Assembly: GCA_964451365.1 (NCBI GenBank)
Contig: CAYVIB010000020.1
Location: 30,215-94,214, forward strand
Direction: 5' to 3'
DNA: 64,000 bases
Origin: CAYVIB01 sp964451365
GTDB taxonomy: Bacteria; Pseudomonadota; Gammaproteobacteria; Pseudomonadales; Cellvibrionaceae
This document shows positions 26,360-35,652 of this stretch, one piece after another. Under the pieces are notes generated by a model. It did not search any database. It had not been told where the DNA came from and saw only the letters and a list, made by a program, of their open reading frames with translations. A program made the translations under genes and the position numbers. The first letter of the stretch is position 1; each line of letters begins with the position of its first letter.

Positions 26360-27253
26360 ATTCGCCACCCCATGCGGCACATGCCCGGTGGCCACATGGG
26401 TTTTGGCCGATTCGCAGTTCATGGTCTGATCGTCAAAGAAAACGTCCGCACCATAGGCCCGCAGAAACTGACCTTTTTCGAGACCGCCGAGAAACAACGA
26501 TTCGTCGATGCGGATATCCCACGCCCGCAGGGTGCGTATAACACGCTCGTGCGCCGGCGCTGAGCGGGCCGTTACCAGCGCGGTACGAATCGGGCATTCC
26601 CCCTCCTTGAACTCCCTCTGCAGGCCGTGCAGGGCGGCCAAAAAGGATTTGAACGGCCCACCGCTGAGCGGCGTGCGGGCGGAAGCTTTTTCACTCGCCG
26701 TAAACGCAGCCAGGCCGTCCTGTTTGAAAACCTGTTCGGCCTCGTCGGAAAAAATCACCGCATCGCCGTCAAAGGCGAACCGCAACTGGTCGGATTGCTT
26801 TTTATCCCGGTTGGAAGCCAGCAAAGTCGCCGCGGCAATCCCGTTTTCCAACGCATTGCGCACATCTTCGGCATCGGTCGATAAAAACAAATGGCTGTTA
26901 AAAGGGGCGATGTAACGATAGGGACTTTCACCACCGGTAAAAGCGGCACGGGTGATATTCAAGCCGTAGTGGTTGATGGAATTAAATACCCGCAGCCCCG
27001 TATCGGCGCTGTTGCGGGACAACAATATAACCTCAACTCTTGGTTCGCCGCCGAGTACCTTGTTGATGCGCAGAAGCTTTTCAACCATGGGAAAAGCATC
27101 ACCTGGCTGAAGCGGATCATCTTCATGTTCGATCTGGTATTTCGAGTAAGCCTCAAGCCCTTCCGATTCATAAACATGATGACTTTCATCGAGATTAAAA
27201 AGGGCTCGCGAAGAAATTGCGATAACCAGTTTTGCTCCAAAATTTGTGGGCAT
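26315..27253 (-). CDS. 5'-nucleotidase, cytosolic cN-I-type family
   Basis: A cytoplasmic nucleoside-monophosphate phosphatase of the 5'-nucleotidase (PF06189-like) family. 312 residues. Features include KLVIAISSRALFNLDESH near the N-terminus (with the acidic nucleophile region), VEVILLSRNSADTGLRVFNSI, FAFDGDAVIFSDEAEQVF and a C-terminal DVFFDDQ, consistent with a HAD-like fold. I chose ATG at 27253; a GTG at 27271 would add six residues. The 3' end overlaps the TauE-type gene on the opposite strand by 45 bases. Confidence 0.85.
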   Translation of the reverse strand: MPTNFGAKLVIAISSRALFNLDESHHVYESEGLEAYSKYQIEHEDDPLQPGDAFPMVEKLLRINKVLGGEPRVEVILLSRNSADTGLRVFNSINHYGLNITRAAFTGGESPYRYIAPFNSHLFLSTDAEDVRNALENGIAAATLLASNRDKKQSDQLRFAFDGDAVIFSDEAEQVFKQDGLAAFTASEKASARTPLSGGPFKSFLAALHGLQREFKEGECPIRTALVTARSAPAHERVIRTLRAWDIRIDESLFLGGLEKGQFLRAYGADVFFDDQTMNCESAKTHVATGHVPHGVANLLKKGELGSDNKQQ

Positions 27254-27283
27254 AGTCTTTACCGAAACCACGTTTTAAAAAAA

Positions 27284-28633
27284 TTAACGGCGGCTGTAAT
27301 ACTCTTTGGTGAGCTTAGCTATCACTCCGGATAACAACAGCAATGCGATCAGGTTCGGGATAGCCATCAGGCCATTCATAATATCCGCAATCAGCCACAG
27401 CACATTCAGGTCCAGGTCTGGATTGACGCTCGGCAAAATACCCAAAGGTATCGCCAATACCCAGACAACCCGGAAAGGAATCACCACGCGCTCTTTAAGC
27501 AGATATTCCGCGCAACGTTCGCTATAAAAGCTCCACCCCAGGATGGTGGTGAAAGCAAAAAACACCAGCGACAACGAAACGATAATATGCCCATACGGCA
27601 ACACGCTATCAAATGCCGCCTGTGTCATTTTCGCGGCCTGCGCTTCGCCCGTCCAGGCACCGGTAATGACAATGGCGAGGCCGGTAATGGAGCAGATAAC
27701 CAGCGTGTCTATCAAAGTTCCCAGCATCGCAACCGTGCCCTGCCGTACCGGACTGTCGGTAGCGGCTGACGCATGTGCGATTGGCGCGCTGCCCAGCCCC
27801 GCTTCATTGGAAAAAACACCGCGCGCAACACCGTACTGAATTGCCATGGCAACCGCCGCACCGGCGAAACCGCCCTGGGCTGCAACCGGCGTAAAGGCAC
27901 TTTCAACCACCAGTGCAAACGCGCCAGGTATCGCTGTAACGTTGGCCAGTAATATCACCAACCCCGCCGCAACGTACGCCAACGCCATAAAGGGAACAAC
28001 TTTCCTGGCCACGGAGGCAAGCCGCTTGATTCCCCCGAGCAGTACGAGCCCCACACAGACCATCAAAATGACCGCGGTGACGATATGGTTCAGCCCGAAC
28101 GATTCTTCCAGTGCTTCCGCCACCGAATTTACCTGGACAGTATTGCCAATCCCAAAACCGGCAAAAGTGCCGAAAAAAGCGAAAAGCACGGCCAGCCACC
28201 GCCAGTTTTGGCCCAAACCATTCCTGATGTAATACATCGGACCACCCACGTACAGGCCATTGGCATTTTTCTCCCGAAAATGAACCGCGCATACCGCCTC
28301 GCCGTATTTTGTTGCCATCCCGATCAAAGCGGTCATCCACATCCAGAACAAGGCGCCGGGGCCTCCCATGCCGATGGCTGTCGCCACGCCGGCTATATTT
28401 CCGGTACCGATGGTGGCGGAAAGCGAGAGCATCAACGCGCTGAACGGGGCGATGGTTCCCTCCCCCACGTTACGCCTGCCGATAAACAACTGCTGGAACG
28501 CGTAGGGAATTTTTCGCAACGAAATAGCGCGAATCCGGATAGTGAGCAACAGGCCCACGCCCAGGATCAACACCAGCATATATGGGCCCCAAACGATCCC
28601 ATCCACTGTTTTAATCACTTCCACAAATGTCAT
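27284..28633 (-). CDS. Alanine/glycine:cation symporter (AGCS family)
   Basis: A sodium- or proton-coupled importer of alanine or glycine in the inner membrane. 449 residues with about 10-11 membrane segments. Family motifs visible are GTIAPFSALMLSLSATIGTGNIAGVATAI, which includes the GxGNIxGVA signature, and the downstream GVARGVFSNEAGLGSAPIAHA (both quoted in part). It is 27 bases after the PLP-enzyme gene on the same strand and about 30 bases before the nucleotidase gene, so the three may share a transcript. Confidence 0.93.
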   Translation of the reverse strand: MTFVEVIKTVDGIVWGPYMLVLILGVGLLLTIRIRAISLRKIPYAFQQLFIGRRNVGEGTIAPFSALMLSLSATIGTGNIAGVATAIGMGGPGALFWMWMTALIGMATKYGEAVCAVHFREKNANGLYVGGPMYYIRNGLGQNWRWLAVLFAFFGTFAGFGIGNTVQVNSVAEALEESFGLNHIVTAVILMVCVGLVLLGGIKRLASVARKVVPFMALAYVAAGLVILLANVTAIPGAFALVVESAFTPVAAQGGFAGAAVAMAIQYGVARGVFSNEAGLGSAPIAHASAATDSPVRQGTVAMLGTLIDTLVICSITGLAIVITGAWTGEAQAAKMTQAAFDSVLPYGHIIVSLSLVFFAFTTILGWSFYSERCAEYLLKERVVIPFRVVWVLAIPLGILPSVNPDLDLNVLWLIADIMNGLMAIPNLIALLLLSGVIAKLTKEYYSRR

Positions 28634-28660
28634 ACCTAAAGCGCCGCTAAATTGTTATTG

Positions 28661-29680
28661 TTAATTCGCCAAGTCGAAAAATTCCTGCCGATAGGGAAAC
28701 AAACCAAATGTTCCGCCGGTGTGAACAAAAACAATATCTTTCGAATTGCTCAACGCACCTGATCGTATCTCTGAAATCAAACCATGAAAGGCCTTGCCGG
28801 TATAAACCGGGTCGAGCACGACCCCTTCTGTTTCAGCCAGCAGCTTTATTGTTTTATAAACTTCGGGATAACCCTGGGCATATCCGGGCCCAATATATTT
28901 ATCGTTGGTATTGATTGAAAGGTTTTCCCTGATCTTCGTCAGATCGTCCACACTTGAAGGATATTTTTCCTCCCAATGTTCGATATCCGCGTACGCCTTG
29001 TCGAAAAAATATTTTTCCGAGTCACAAACAGCCACACCCAAAACGCGGGTGGAACCTCCCTGCATCGCAAACCCCAGGCTCAACCCCGCCTGGGTACCAC
29101 CGGAGCCGGTGGCGCAAACCACCCAGGCCGGATCAATATTGTTCGATTTAAAATCGTCAGCCAGTTCAAAGCTGGCCCGGATATAACCCCACAAGCCAAT
29201 CGCGTCACTCGCTCCCGTCGGAATCAGATGAGAACGGCGGCCTCGTTCGCGATAGTGGTTTTCCCAATATGCGAACAAGTCTGACTGCCGGGAGACGTAT
29301 TCATGGGGTTTATAAACCGAGACTTCCGCGCCCGCCAGGTGATCGAGCAACAGGTTGCCATCCCACTCCCGCACCTTCGGATCACCCCGCAGAATCAAAT
29401 GCACCTTTAAATCCAGTTGTGCCCCCACCAAGGCAGTAGCGCGGCAATGGTTTGACTGCAGTCCGCCACAGGTAATCAGGGTATCGGCGTGATTCGCGAG
29501 GGCCTCGGCAACGACGAATTCCAGTTTGCGCAACTTGTTGCCGCTGAGTGCCGATCCGGTGAGATCATCACACTTGAGCCAGATTCTTGGCCCACCAAAC
29601 TTTTCAGAAATACGGTCGAGCGGCCGCAACGGTGTCGGTAGCCGGGCAAGACTGAGTCGGGATGGATATCGCGGTAACAT
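28661..29680 (-). CDS. PLP-dependent D-cysteine desulfhydrase / ACC-deaminase family enzyme
   Basis: 339 residues, fold type II PLP enzyme. The PLP lysine is probably Lys49 in SGNKLRKLE, followed by GGLQSNHCRATA and the phosphate loop ATGSGGTQAGLSLG. The family includes D-cysteine desulfhydrase (DcyD) and 1-aminocyclopropane-1-carboxylate deaminase, which cannot be separated safely by eye; the LQSNHCRA stretch and overall length favour DcyD-like. Next to an alanine/glycine symporter, a role in D-amino acid or sulfur breakdown is plausible. Confidence 0.85.
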   Translation of the reverse strand: MLPRYPSRLSLARLPTPLRPLDRISEKFGGPRIWLKCDDLTGSALSGNKLRKLEFVVAEALANHADTLITCGGLQSNHCRATALVGAQLDLKVHLILRGDPKVREWDGNLLLDHLAGAEVSVYKPHEYVSRQSDLFAYWENHYRERGRRSHLIPTGASDAIGLWGYIRASFELADDFKSNNIDPAWVVCATGSGGTQAGLSLGFAMQGGSTRVLGVAVCDSEKYFFDKAYADIEHWEEKYPSSVDDLTKIRENLSINTNDKYIGPGYAQGYPEVYKTIKLLAETEGVVLDPVYTGKAFHGLISEIRSGALSNSKDIVFVHTGGTFGLFPYRQEFFDLAN

Positions 29681-29759
29681 GGCCGCACGTTACCGCGAAA
29701 GGATTGACAGGTAAAGTGCCGAAGCGCGCATTACCCGGTTGCTAATCTGACGGAACAGG

Positions 29760-30095
29760 CTACAGCGATTTAATTGTGCCTTTGGGCAGCACAGCGTGTA
29801 CTGCCACTTTTTGGAACTTGAGCTCCACGTTATTGGCCGCTTTGACGGTAATATAGTGCTCGTCAACATCCGTGATTTTACCCAGCATGCCGCTGGTCAA
29901 AACAATCTCATCGCCCTTGCTAAGGCTCTCCGTCAGCTGCTGATGCTCCTTTTGTCGTTTTCGTTGCGGCCGAATAATGACAAAGTACATAAACAGAAAC
30001 AAACCGCCCAAAAGCAGGAAGTTAATCAAACCCGCATTTTGCGCGGCGCCGGGTGCGGCTGTCTGCGCAACGGCTTCCGGAACAAAAAATCCCAT
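29760..30095 (-). CDS. yajC: Sec translocon accessory protein YajC
   Basis: A small inner-membrane protein that associates with SecDF-SecYEG. 111 residues: MGFFVPEAVAQTAAP, a single membrane helix (about 20-42, LINFLLLGGLFLFMYFVIIRPQ), then the conserved QRKRQKEHQ and a basic/hydrophobic SH3-like domain with GDEIVLTSGMLGKI. ATG at 30095 is supported by GAGGA 8 bases upstream; a TTG at 30110 is just the end of that site. secD, secF, tgt and queA, its usual neighbours, are absent on both sides. Confidence 0.93.
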   Translation of the reverse strand: MGFFVPEAVAQTAAPGAAQNAGLINFLLLGGLFLFMYFVIIRPQRKRQKEHQQLTESLSKGDEIVLTSGMLGKITDVDEHYITVKAANNVELKFQKVAVHAVLPKGTIKSL

Positions 30096-30222
30096 AAGGT
30101 CGGTCCTCAATATGTATGTGCTTGAGTAGATTTGGAAAAAAGGCGGGTAACTCTACAAGTTTTGTCGTGAGCCCACAAGTACAAGAAGGAGGCGAAAACA
30201 AGAAATCAGGGGCAATAGGAAT

Positions 30223-30248
30223 CTCCTGGCTTGTTGCCAAGCCAGGAG
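30223..30248. terminator. Perfect 11-bp hairpin after the AraC-type regulator gene
   Basis: CTCCTGGCTTG / CAAGCCAGGAG with a 4-base loop TTGC. There is no clear T-run on either side, so it could be a terminator, an mRNA-stabilising 3' structure, or a protein-binding palindrome between the regulator gene and yajC. Confidence 0.5.
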
Positions 30249-30278
30249 GTTAAAACTTTAGAACATTCAGGTCACAGC

Positions 30279-31271
30279 TTATACATAATCACGGAACAGT
30301 TTCCTGAACGTACTGGGTGACAACCCAGTCCAACGCTTGAAGGCGTTAGTGAAGCTGGTACGGTCAGAAAAGTCCAGTGACGCTGATATGCTGTCAATGC
30401 TCAGATGTTGCTTGATCAAGTAGTCAATCGAGTAGTGGAAACGAACCTGATCCCGCAGTTCAGCAAAATTAACATCCTGCTGCTGCAAACGACGCTGGAG
30501 CGTGCGTTTGGATAGGTTCAATTCTTCCGCCACGTGACCGATACTCAAGGGAGCATGTCCAACACGTCTTTCAAGCACCTCCACCACGCGGGCGGGGACT
30601 CCAAAGACTTCAGGCAACCTTGCTTGTTCTAAATATTCTTCTAGCGTTTTAACTGATCCGAGGGCAAACATCGCCTGGTCAGTCAGTTTTCGTTGCGCTT
30701 GTGCTCTTTGCTGGTCAGTCATACAGGCCACTCCTTCTGCCAACAACACTAATAAGGAAACGTCCTCAGCAGTGTAATCTTCACTCCTGGGCTGTGCGGA
30801 CAGAAAACACACAACGCCGGGTTCTGCTTTGTGAGGATGGACACTCGTGCCGAGATACGCACCCACTCGAAGCCCATTATACGCGACAGGAGATAAATTA
30901 ATAGTGGATGCATTAATATTTGAAGATATAAATGTCTCATTTTTTTCAAAAACTGCTGCGCAAGGCGTCCCTTCCAGGGAAAGATGCTGTCCAACGTAGA
31001 ATGCATCGCCACCGCCAGCGCACGCCGCCACCTCGGCCACCCGTGAGGAGATGGGACGAACCACTAATGCGACGTCAGCGTGAAAACGCAGAATACCTGC
31101 CTGCAGAAAGCAACTGATCGTTTCCGTGCAGGTTTCATGTTGATGGCTGTTTGCCAACAGCCGGTACAGATAGGTAACGAATTCCCGTTGATTACCTAAA
31201 TTATATTCTTCTGGTTCCGGAACAATCCCTGATCGATCTATTTGTAAGCTACTACTATTAACAAGTTTCAA
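30279..31271 (-). CDS. AraC-family regulator with N-terminal GAF-like sensor domain
   Basis: 330 residues. The C-terminal AraC HTH covers about 235-328, with VAEELNLSKRTLQRRLQQQ in the first helix-turn-helix and SISASLDFSDRTSFTNAFKRWTGLSPSTFR in the second, which carries the family signature (quoted in part). The N-terminal 200 residues look like a GAF domain: alternating strands with VALVVRPISSRVAEVAA and ACxAVFEKNETF, which would sense a small ligand or redox state. The ligand is unknown. It stands alone with 255 bases of upstream space where I see no gene. The AT-rich segment there (31250-31380) may hold its promoter. Confidence 0.82.
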   Translation of the reverse strand: MKLVNSSSLQIDRSGIVPEPEEYNLGNQREFVTYLYRLLANSHQHETCTETISCFLQAGILRFHADVALVVRPISSRVAEVAACAGGGDAFYVGQHLSLEGTPCAAVFEKNETFISSNINASTINLSPVAYNGLRVGAYLGTSVHPHKAEPGVVCFLSAQPRSEDYTAEDVSLLVLLAEGVACMTDQQRAQAQRKLTDQAMFALGSVKTLEEYLEQARLPEVFGVPARVVEVLERRVGHAPLSIGHVAEELNLSKRTLQRRLQQQDVNFAELRDQVRFHYSIDYLIKQHLSIDSISASLDFSDRTSFTNAFKRWTGLSPSTFRKLFRDYV

Positions 31272-31526
31272 AATCAGTCACCTTTGTACCGACTACCTGC
31301 GGCACTTATAATTAAACATTATTAGAGGCGAAATATGAGTTAAATCAAACTTATAGTAGTAAACTATTGCTTTGCGTGCCCGTCTACCAGTCTAATTTGC
31401 GCCAGTATGTTGCTTTTTACGTCAATAATTCAGGTTTGCTTCGCGGGATTTGGCATACTATTCGCCGAAATCCTTTATGGCGTACAAAGTAATCAAAATT
31501 GCAAAAGTTTTAGTCTGGAAATAAGA

Positions 31527-32003
31527 TCAGGTTAAATGCCCTTTAATGTATGCGGTAACGTCATCGTGATGTGTTTTTGTATTAACCTTATCAATCACAT
31601 GTTTCAATTTTCCGTCCTTACCCACGATAAAAGTCGTCCTTAATATCCCCATAAATTCTCTGCCCATAAATTTTTTCAAACCCCACACTCCATACTTTTC
31701 CGCCACCTGGTGATCTTCATCCGAGAGCAGGTCAAAATTGAGGTTTTGCTTGTCGATAAATTTTTGCAGCCCGGCAACAGGGTCGGGGCTGATACCAAAA
31801 ATAACTGTATTCAATTTTTCAAACATTTTTTTGGCATCCCGAATACCACAGGCTTGAGTTGTGCAACCAGGTGTCATGGCCTTGGGATAAAAATAAACGA
31901 CAACATTGGACTTGCCTGCAAAATCACTTAACCGGACCTTTTCGCCGTTTTGGTTTAACAAGGTAAATGCGGGAGCTTTGTTTCCGGTTTTTGGGAGTGG
32001 CAT
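31527..32003 (-). CDS. bcp: Peroxiredoxin, BCP/PrxQ type
   Basis: A thiol peroxidase that reduces hydroperoxides using thioredoxin. 158 residues. The peroxidatic Cys47 and a second Cys52 lie in MTPGCTTQACGIRD, the five-residue spacing of the BCP/PrxQ class. I chose ATG at 32003, with GAGAGG 5 bases upstream; a further-upstream in-frame start at 32021 is not needed. It lies downstream of mdh, separated by the mdh terminator. Confidence 0.93.
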   Translation of the reverse strand: MPLPKTGNKAPAFTLLNQNGEKVRLSDFAGKSNVVVYFYPKAMTPGCTTQACGIRDAKKMFEKLNTVIFGISPDPVAGLQKFIDKQNLNFDLLSDEDHQVAEKYGVWGLKKFMGREFMGILRTTFIVGKDGKLKHVIDKVNTKTHHDDVTAYIKGHLT

Positions 32004-32030
32004 ATGAACCTCTCTTTGCAAAAGGTTAAT

Positions 32031-32055
32031 AAAAAAGCGCGGAGGTTCCGCGCTT
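32031..32055 (-). terminator. Rho-independent terminator of mdh
   Basis: AAGCGCGGA / TCCGCGCTT, a 9-bp perfect stem with a 3-base loop, followed on the minus strand by six T residues, 22 bases after the mdh stop. Confidence 0.9.
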
Positions 32056-32076
32056 GGCTTTTAGTTACGGGCTGTA

Positions 32077-33060
32077 TCAGGAAGGCAGTAAGGATTTGAC
32101 GGCATCGCGCTCTTCACGCAGTTCCAGCTCGGTCGCCTGCATTTTGGCTCGCGAAAAGTCGTTTATATCCAGGCCTTTCACGATTTCCCAATCACCGTTT
32201 TTACAGACGCAGGGGAAGGAGTAGATAAGACCTTCCTCGATACCGTAACTGCCATCACTGTATACACCCATGCTGACCCAATCATTGTCGGGCGTACCAA
32301 GCGCCCAATCCCTGACATGAAAAATAGCGGCGTTGGCCGCGGAGGCTGCACTCGATGCGCCGCGCGCTTTGATAATAGCCGCACCGCGTTGCTGTACGGT
32401 GGGGATAAAATCATTTTCATACCAGTCCTGTTCGACCTTCTCAATCGCGGACTCTCCTCTAACACGGGCATGGAAAAGATTGGGGTATTGGGTTGAGGAA
32501 TGGTTACCCCAAATAGTCATGTTGCGTACTTCGTTAATGCTGACACTGAGCTTGCCCGCCAGTTGGCTCAGTGCACGGTTATGATCCAGCCTGGTCATGG
32601 CGGTAAACTGGCGCGGATTGATGTCCGGTGCATTGCGCTGGGCGATCAGCGCATTGGTATTGGCCGGGTTACCCACCACCAGAACTTTGATATCGCGGGA
32701 AGCATGGTCGTTTATGGCCTTGCCCTGGACGGAAAATATCGCCGCATTGGCTTCCAGTAGGTCTTTTCTTTCCATGCCGGGCCCACGGGGGCGCGCACCA
32801 ACCAATAGCGCGTAGTCGGCATCCTTGAACGCCACATTGGGGTCATCAGTCGACACCATGCCCTGCAACAGGGGGAAGGCACAATCTTCAAGTTCCATCG
32901 CCACCCCTTTCAACGCCTCAAGCGCCGGGGTGATTTCAAGCATCTGGAGAATGACTGGTTGGTCTTTACCTAACATATCGCCTGCCGCGATACGAAAGAG
33001 CAACGAATAGCTGATTTGGCCAGCCGCGCCGGTGACGGCTACACGAACGGGTGCTTTCAC
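32077..33060 (-). CDS. mdh: NAD-dependent malate dehydrogenase
   Basis: Interconverts malate and oxaloacetate in the citric acid cycle. 327 residues, the larger cytosolic-like bacterial MDH form (family of Thermus and Pseudomonas-type MDH). The NAD-binding motif is VTGAAGQISYSLLF at about 8-21, the substrate-binding loop is GARPRGPGMERKDLL, and the catalytic His is in TIWGNHSSTQYP. It has its own terminator at 32031-32055. About 140 bases separate it from the dUTPase gene upstream. Confidence 0.97.
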   Translation of the reverse strand: MKAPVRVAVTGAAGQISYSLLFRIAAGDMLGKDQPVILQMLEITPALEALKGVAMELEDCAFPLLQGMVSTDDPNVAFKDADYALLVGARPRGPGMERKDLLEANAAIFSVQGKAINDHASRDIKVLVVGNPANTNALIAQRNAPDINPRQFTAMTRLDHNRALSQLAGKLSVSINEVRNMTIWGNHSSTQYPNLFHARVRGESAIEKVEQDWYENDFIPTVQQRGAAIIKARGASSAASAANAAIFHVRDWALGTPDNDWVSMGVYSDGSYGIEEGLIYSFPCVCKNGDWEIVKGLDINDFSRAKMQATELELREERDAVKSLLPS

Positions 33061-33200
33061 GGGAAATCTCCATTACTTTGGGGGTTAGTGTTACGGCGAA
33101 TGCGCAGACTGACTCGCCGGGCGGCGCAATTATAGAGAACTGCGGCAAAAAGTCATCTTGCCACTAGTCTAACAAGCGGCACCTGACCACGCGACAAGGC

Positions 33201-33824
33201 TTATCCGGATACCCGCTTGTATCGAGTTGAAAGCCCCAGGTAAACCGCCTCGCGGAAATCATCCCGCCTGGGGTCCAGGGACTCAAGTACTTCCACCAGG
33301 TGCTGATTGTCTTCCTTACCTGCCCATAGCTTGATATAAGAGCCCTCTTTATAGCCATGGTCCTGGCGGAAAAAGTTAAGGACGTTTTTACCTACGTAGC
33401 TGGCGTAAAGGGCGTCGAAGGAAAGCCCCACTGCTGCCATCAGGCGGGCAAAAGAGTATACGTCAAACCCGCGAGAACGCAGGGTCTCGAGGGCGAACTG
33501 CTCCACGTCCAGTCGAAAATCCGTCGTTTCCGGCTGCTCCCGCAGGAGCTGGGTTTCCACATTGGCGGCAATTTCCTCCGGCGACTGACCCGAACCCAAT
33601 AGGATGCTGAGACCGAAATGCCAGATATCAATTAATTCCAACACTACCTGATCCCGGTCGATTCCCTGCTTTTTCCACCATTTCCAGCCATAGTGATCCA
33701 TCAACTCAGCACTTTCAATCCAAATGGCCCGGTACCACTCGTAATCCTGACTACGCCACTCCGGGTGGACCCTGGTATTCATCGCGTCCTGCATTTCCAG
33801 CATGGTTACTATCTGTCGTTTCAT
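33201..33824 (-). CDS. Dimeric all-alpha dUTP diphosphatase (dUTPase_2 family)
   Basis: Hydrolyses dUTP (and dUDP) to dUMP, keeping uracil out of DNA. 207 residues with the all-alpha NTP-pyrophosphatase metal motifs: EWYRAIWIESAELMDHYGWKWW, with an ExxE set, and VVLELIDIWHFGLS, with ExxD. This family replaces trimeric Dut in some bacteria and is common in Campylobacter and several gammaproteobacteria. It stands alone. It is divergent from the PAP2 gene with about 160 bases between them. Confidence 0.88.
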   Translation of the reverse strand: MKRQIVTMLEMQDAMNTRVHPEWRSQDYEWYRAIWIESAELMDHYGWKWWKKQGIDRDQVVLELIDIWHFGLSILLGSGQSPEEIAANVETQLLREQPETTDFRLDVEQFALETLRSRGFDVYSFARLMAAVGLSFDALYASYVGKNVLNFFRQDHGYKEGSYIKLWAGKEDNQHLVEVLESLDPRRDDFREAVYLGLSTRYKRVSG

Positions 33825-33983
33825 TCTGATCTCTGCATCATTACCCTGGGTTTGCGGCGGAATTCTACCACGTCTGCCCGGGCGCTATATTTTTGCGATT
33901 TTACGCTGTAAGATATCTGTCACATTTGATTCACATACGTGTCATGAAATAATTTTAACGTGTGTCTGTACGGAGGAAGACAC

Positions 33984-34499
33984 ATGCGCTTGCTACAAAG
34001 CATTCACAACTACGACGTTCTCACCTTCAGTTGGTGCCTTCGGAGAAAAAACCGGGAAATGGCCGTCCGTTTGAGCCGGCTGGTCTCAATGTCCGCTGAT
34101 GGCCCGTTATACCTGATTGCGGGGCTGGCATTTATCTTCTTTCAGAACTGGCCCCTGGTCCAGCTGTTTGCCCTGGGCTTTGCTATTGAACGCTGCTGCT
34201 ATTTTCTCTTCAAATCCCTGTTCCGTCGCAATCGCCCTCCCGCCGCCATTCCAGGCTATAAAAGCGAGGTGGAACCGTCGGACCAGTTCAGCTTTCCCTC
34301 GGGCCACACCTCCGCTGCGTTCCTGGTCGCGGGAGCGGTCTGTTTCGGGTTCCCGTGGATGGTCTGGTTGCTTTACCCCTGGGCGTGCTGCGTGGGTGTG
34401 GCGCGGGTTATGCTCGGCGTACATTTTCCCACGGATGTATTGGCAGGGGCTGTTATGGGACACACCATCTGCGCAGTAATGATTGGAATACTGGTATAA
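33984..34499 (+). CDS. PAP2-family membrane phosphatase
   Basis: A 171-residue integral membrane protein with three to five helices. It has the three PAP2 motifs: KSLFRRNRPP (K...RP), FSFPSGHTSAAF (PSGH) and ARVMLGVHFPTDVLAG, where the usual SR is AR. The family removes phosphate from phosphatidate, undecaprenyl pyrophosphate or similar lipids. I chose ATG at 33984 with GGAGGA 7 bases upstream. The glycosyltransferase gene starts at the very next base after its stop, so the two are certainly co-translated, and a shared role in envelope glycolipid handling is plausible. Confidence 0.9.
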   Translation: MRLLQSIHNYDVLTFSWCLRRKNREMAVRLSRLVSMSADGPLYLIAGLAFIFFQNWPLVQLFALGFAIERCCYFLFKSLFRRNRPPAAIPGYKSEVEPSDQFSFPSGHTSAAFLVAGAVCFGFPWMVWLLYPWACCVGVARVMLGVHFPTDVLAGAVMGHTICAVMIGILV

Positions 34500-35579
34500 A
34501 TGAAACTCCTTTACGGCGTCCAGGGGACTGGCAACGGGCATATCACCCGCGCGCGAGCATTAAGCAAGCACTTCACCCACTTCGGTATTCAAGCGGATTT
34601 CCTGTTTTCCGGCCGCGAACGCGGTAAATATTTTGACATGGAGGAGTTTGGCAACTGGCGCGCCCACCGCGGCCTCACATTTATTCACGAGGCGGGTGAC
34701 TTGAAGATCCTGCGAACCATCAGGGAAAACAGCCTGCGCCAGTTGGTCAATGATATCCGCGAGTTAGACCTTTCCTCCTACGACTGCGCACTGACCGATT
34801 TCGAGCCAATTACCGCCTGGGCAAGTCGGCTCGCCAATAAACCCTGTATCGGTGTCGGTCACCAATACGCCTTTAATTACCCCGTGCCTCGCCGCGGTGA
34901 TACATTCGTTTCCCGAAAAATTATGGAAAATTTTGCGCCGGCGGAAATTGACCTGGGATTACACTGGTACCATTTCGGCCATCCTATTCTTCCACCTATC
35001 GCGGAAATAGAGACAGAAAGCCTGCCGAGGGATCCAAATAAAATCGTTGTTTATTTGGGTTTTGAGGAACCTGAAGATGTAATGCGATTGCTGGAACCTT
35101 TCGAGAATTATTTATTTACCTTCTACGGCCCATTTCCGCAACACGAAAGCCGGGGCCATATTCAACTTAAACCCTTGTCACGGGACGGTTTCAAGCACGA
35201 TCTCGCGACGGCTGCCGGCGTTATCTGCAACGCCGGTTTTGAACTGTCCAGCGAAGCCCTCCAACTGGGGCTGAAACTGCTGGTAAAGCCGCTTCAGGGG
35301 CAGGTTGAACAGCTGTCCAACGCGCTGGCCCTGGAAAAGCTTGAACTTGCCATGACCATGAATACCCTGAATCCGGAAGTTGTCGACCAATGGCTTACAT
35401 TATGGCAGCCGAGGCAGGTGGTTTATCCGGACGTGGCGCACTTTATCGCCGAGTGGCTGAGCCAGGGCGGCTGGCAGGATCCTTCATCCAAGGTCAAGCT
35501 GGTCGAACGGCTATGGCAAGAGGTACAAGCACCGGGCCTTTCCCACTTTGCGCCCTACTCTGTGCGACAAGCCGCCTGA
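34500..35579 (+). CDS. MJ1255/VC2487-family glycosyltransferase
   Basis: 359 residues. It opens MKLLYGVQGTGNGHITRA, the Gly-rich start of GT-B glycosyltransferases of the MJ1255/VC2487 group, with a C-terminal nucleotide-sugar half including GVICNAGFELSSEALQLGLKLLVKPLQGQ (quoted in part). The substrate is not known; the coupled PAP2 phosphatase suggests a lipid or lipid-linked acceptor. No membrane segment was seen. The ATG directly follows the TAA of the PAP2 gene. Confidence 0.88.
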   Translation: MKLLYGVQGTGNGHITRARALSKHFTHFGIQADFLFSGRERGKYFDMEEFGNWRAHRGLTFIHEAGDLKILRTIRENSLRQLVNDIRELDLSSYDCALTDFEPITAWASRLANKPCIGVGHQYAFNYPVPRRGDTFVSRKIMENFAPAEIDLGLHWYHFGHPILPPIAEIETESLPRDPNKIVVYLGFEEPEDVMRLLEPFENYLFTFYGPFPQHESRGHIQLKPLSRDGFKHDLATAAGVICNAGFELSSEALQLGLKLLVKPLQGQVEQLSNALALEKLELAMTMNTLNPEVVDQWLTLWQPRQVVYPDVAHFIAEWLSQGGWQDPSSKVKLVERLWQEVQAPGLSHFAPYSVRQAA

Positions 35580-35652
35580 GGGGCACTTGACTGCCCCGAT
35601 ATCAGCGGATATCGTCTCTTTCTTTATTTGTATAATCATAAGACTTTTTATC

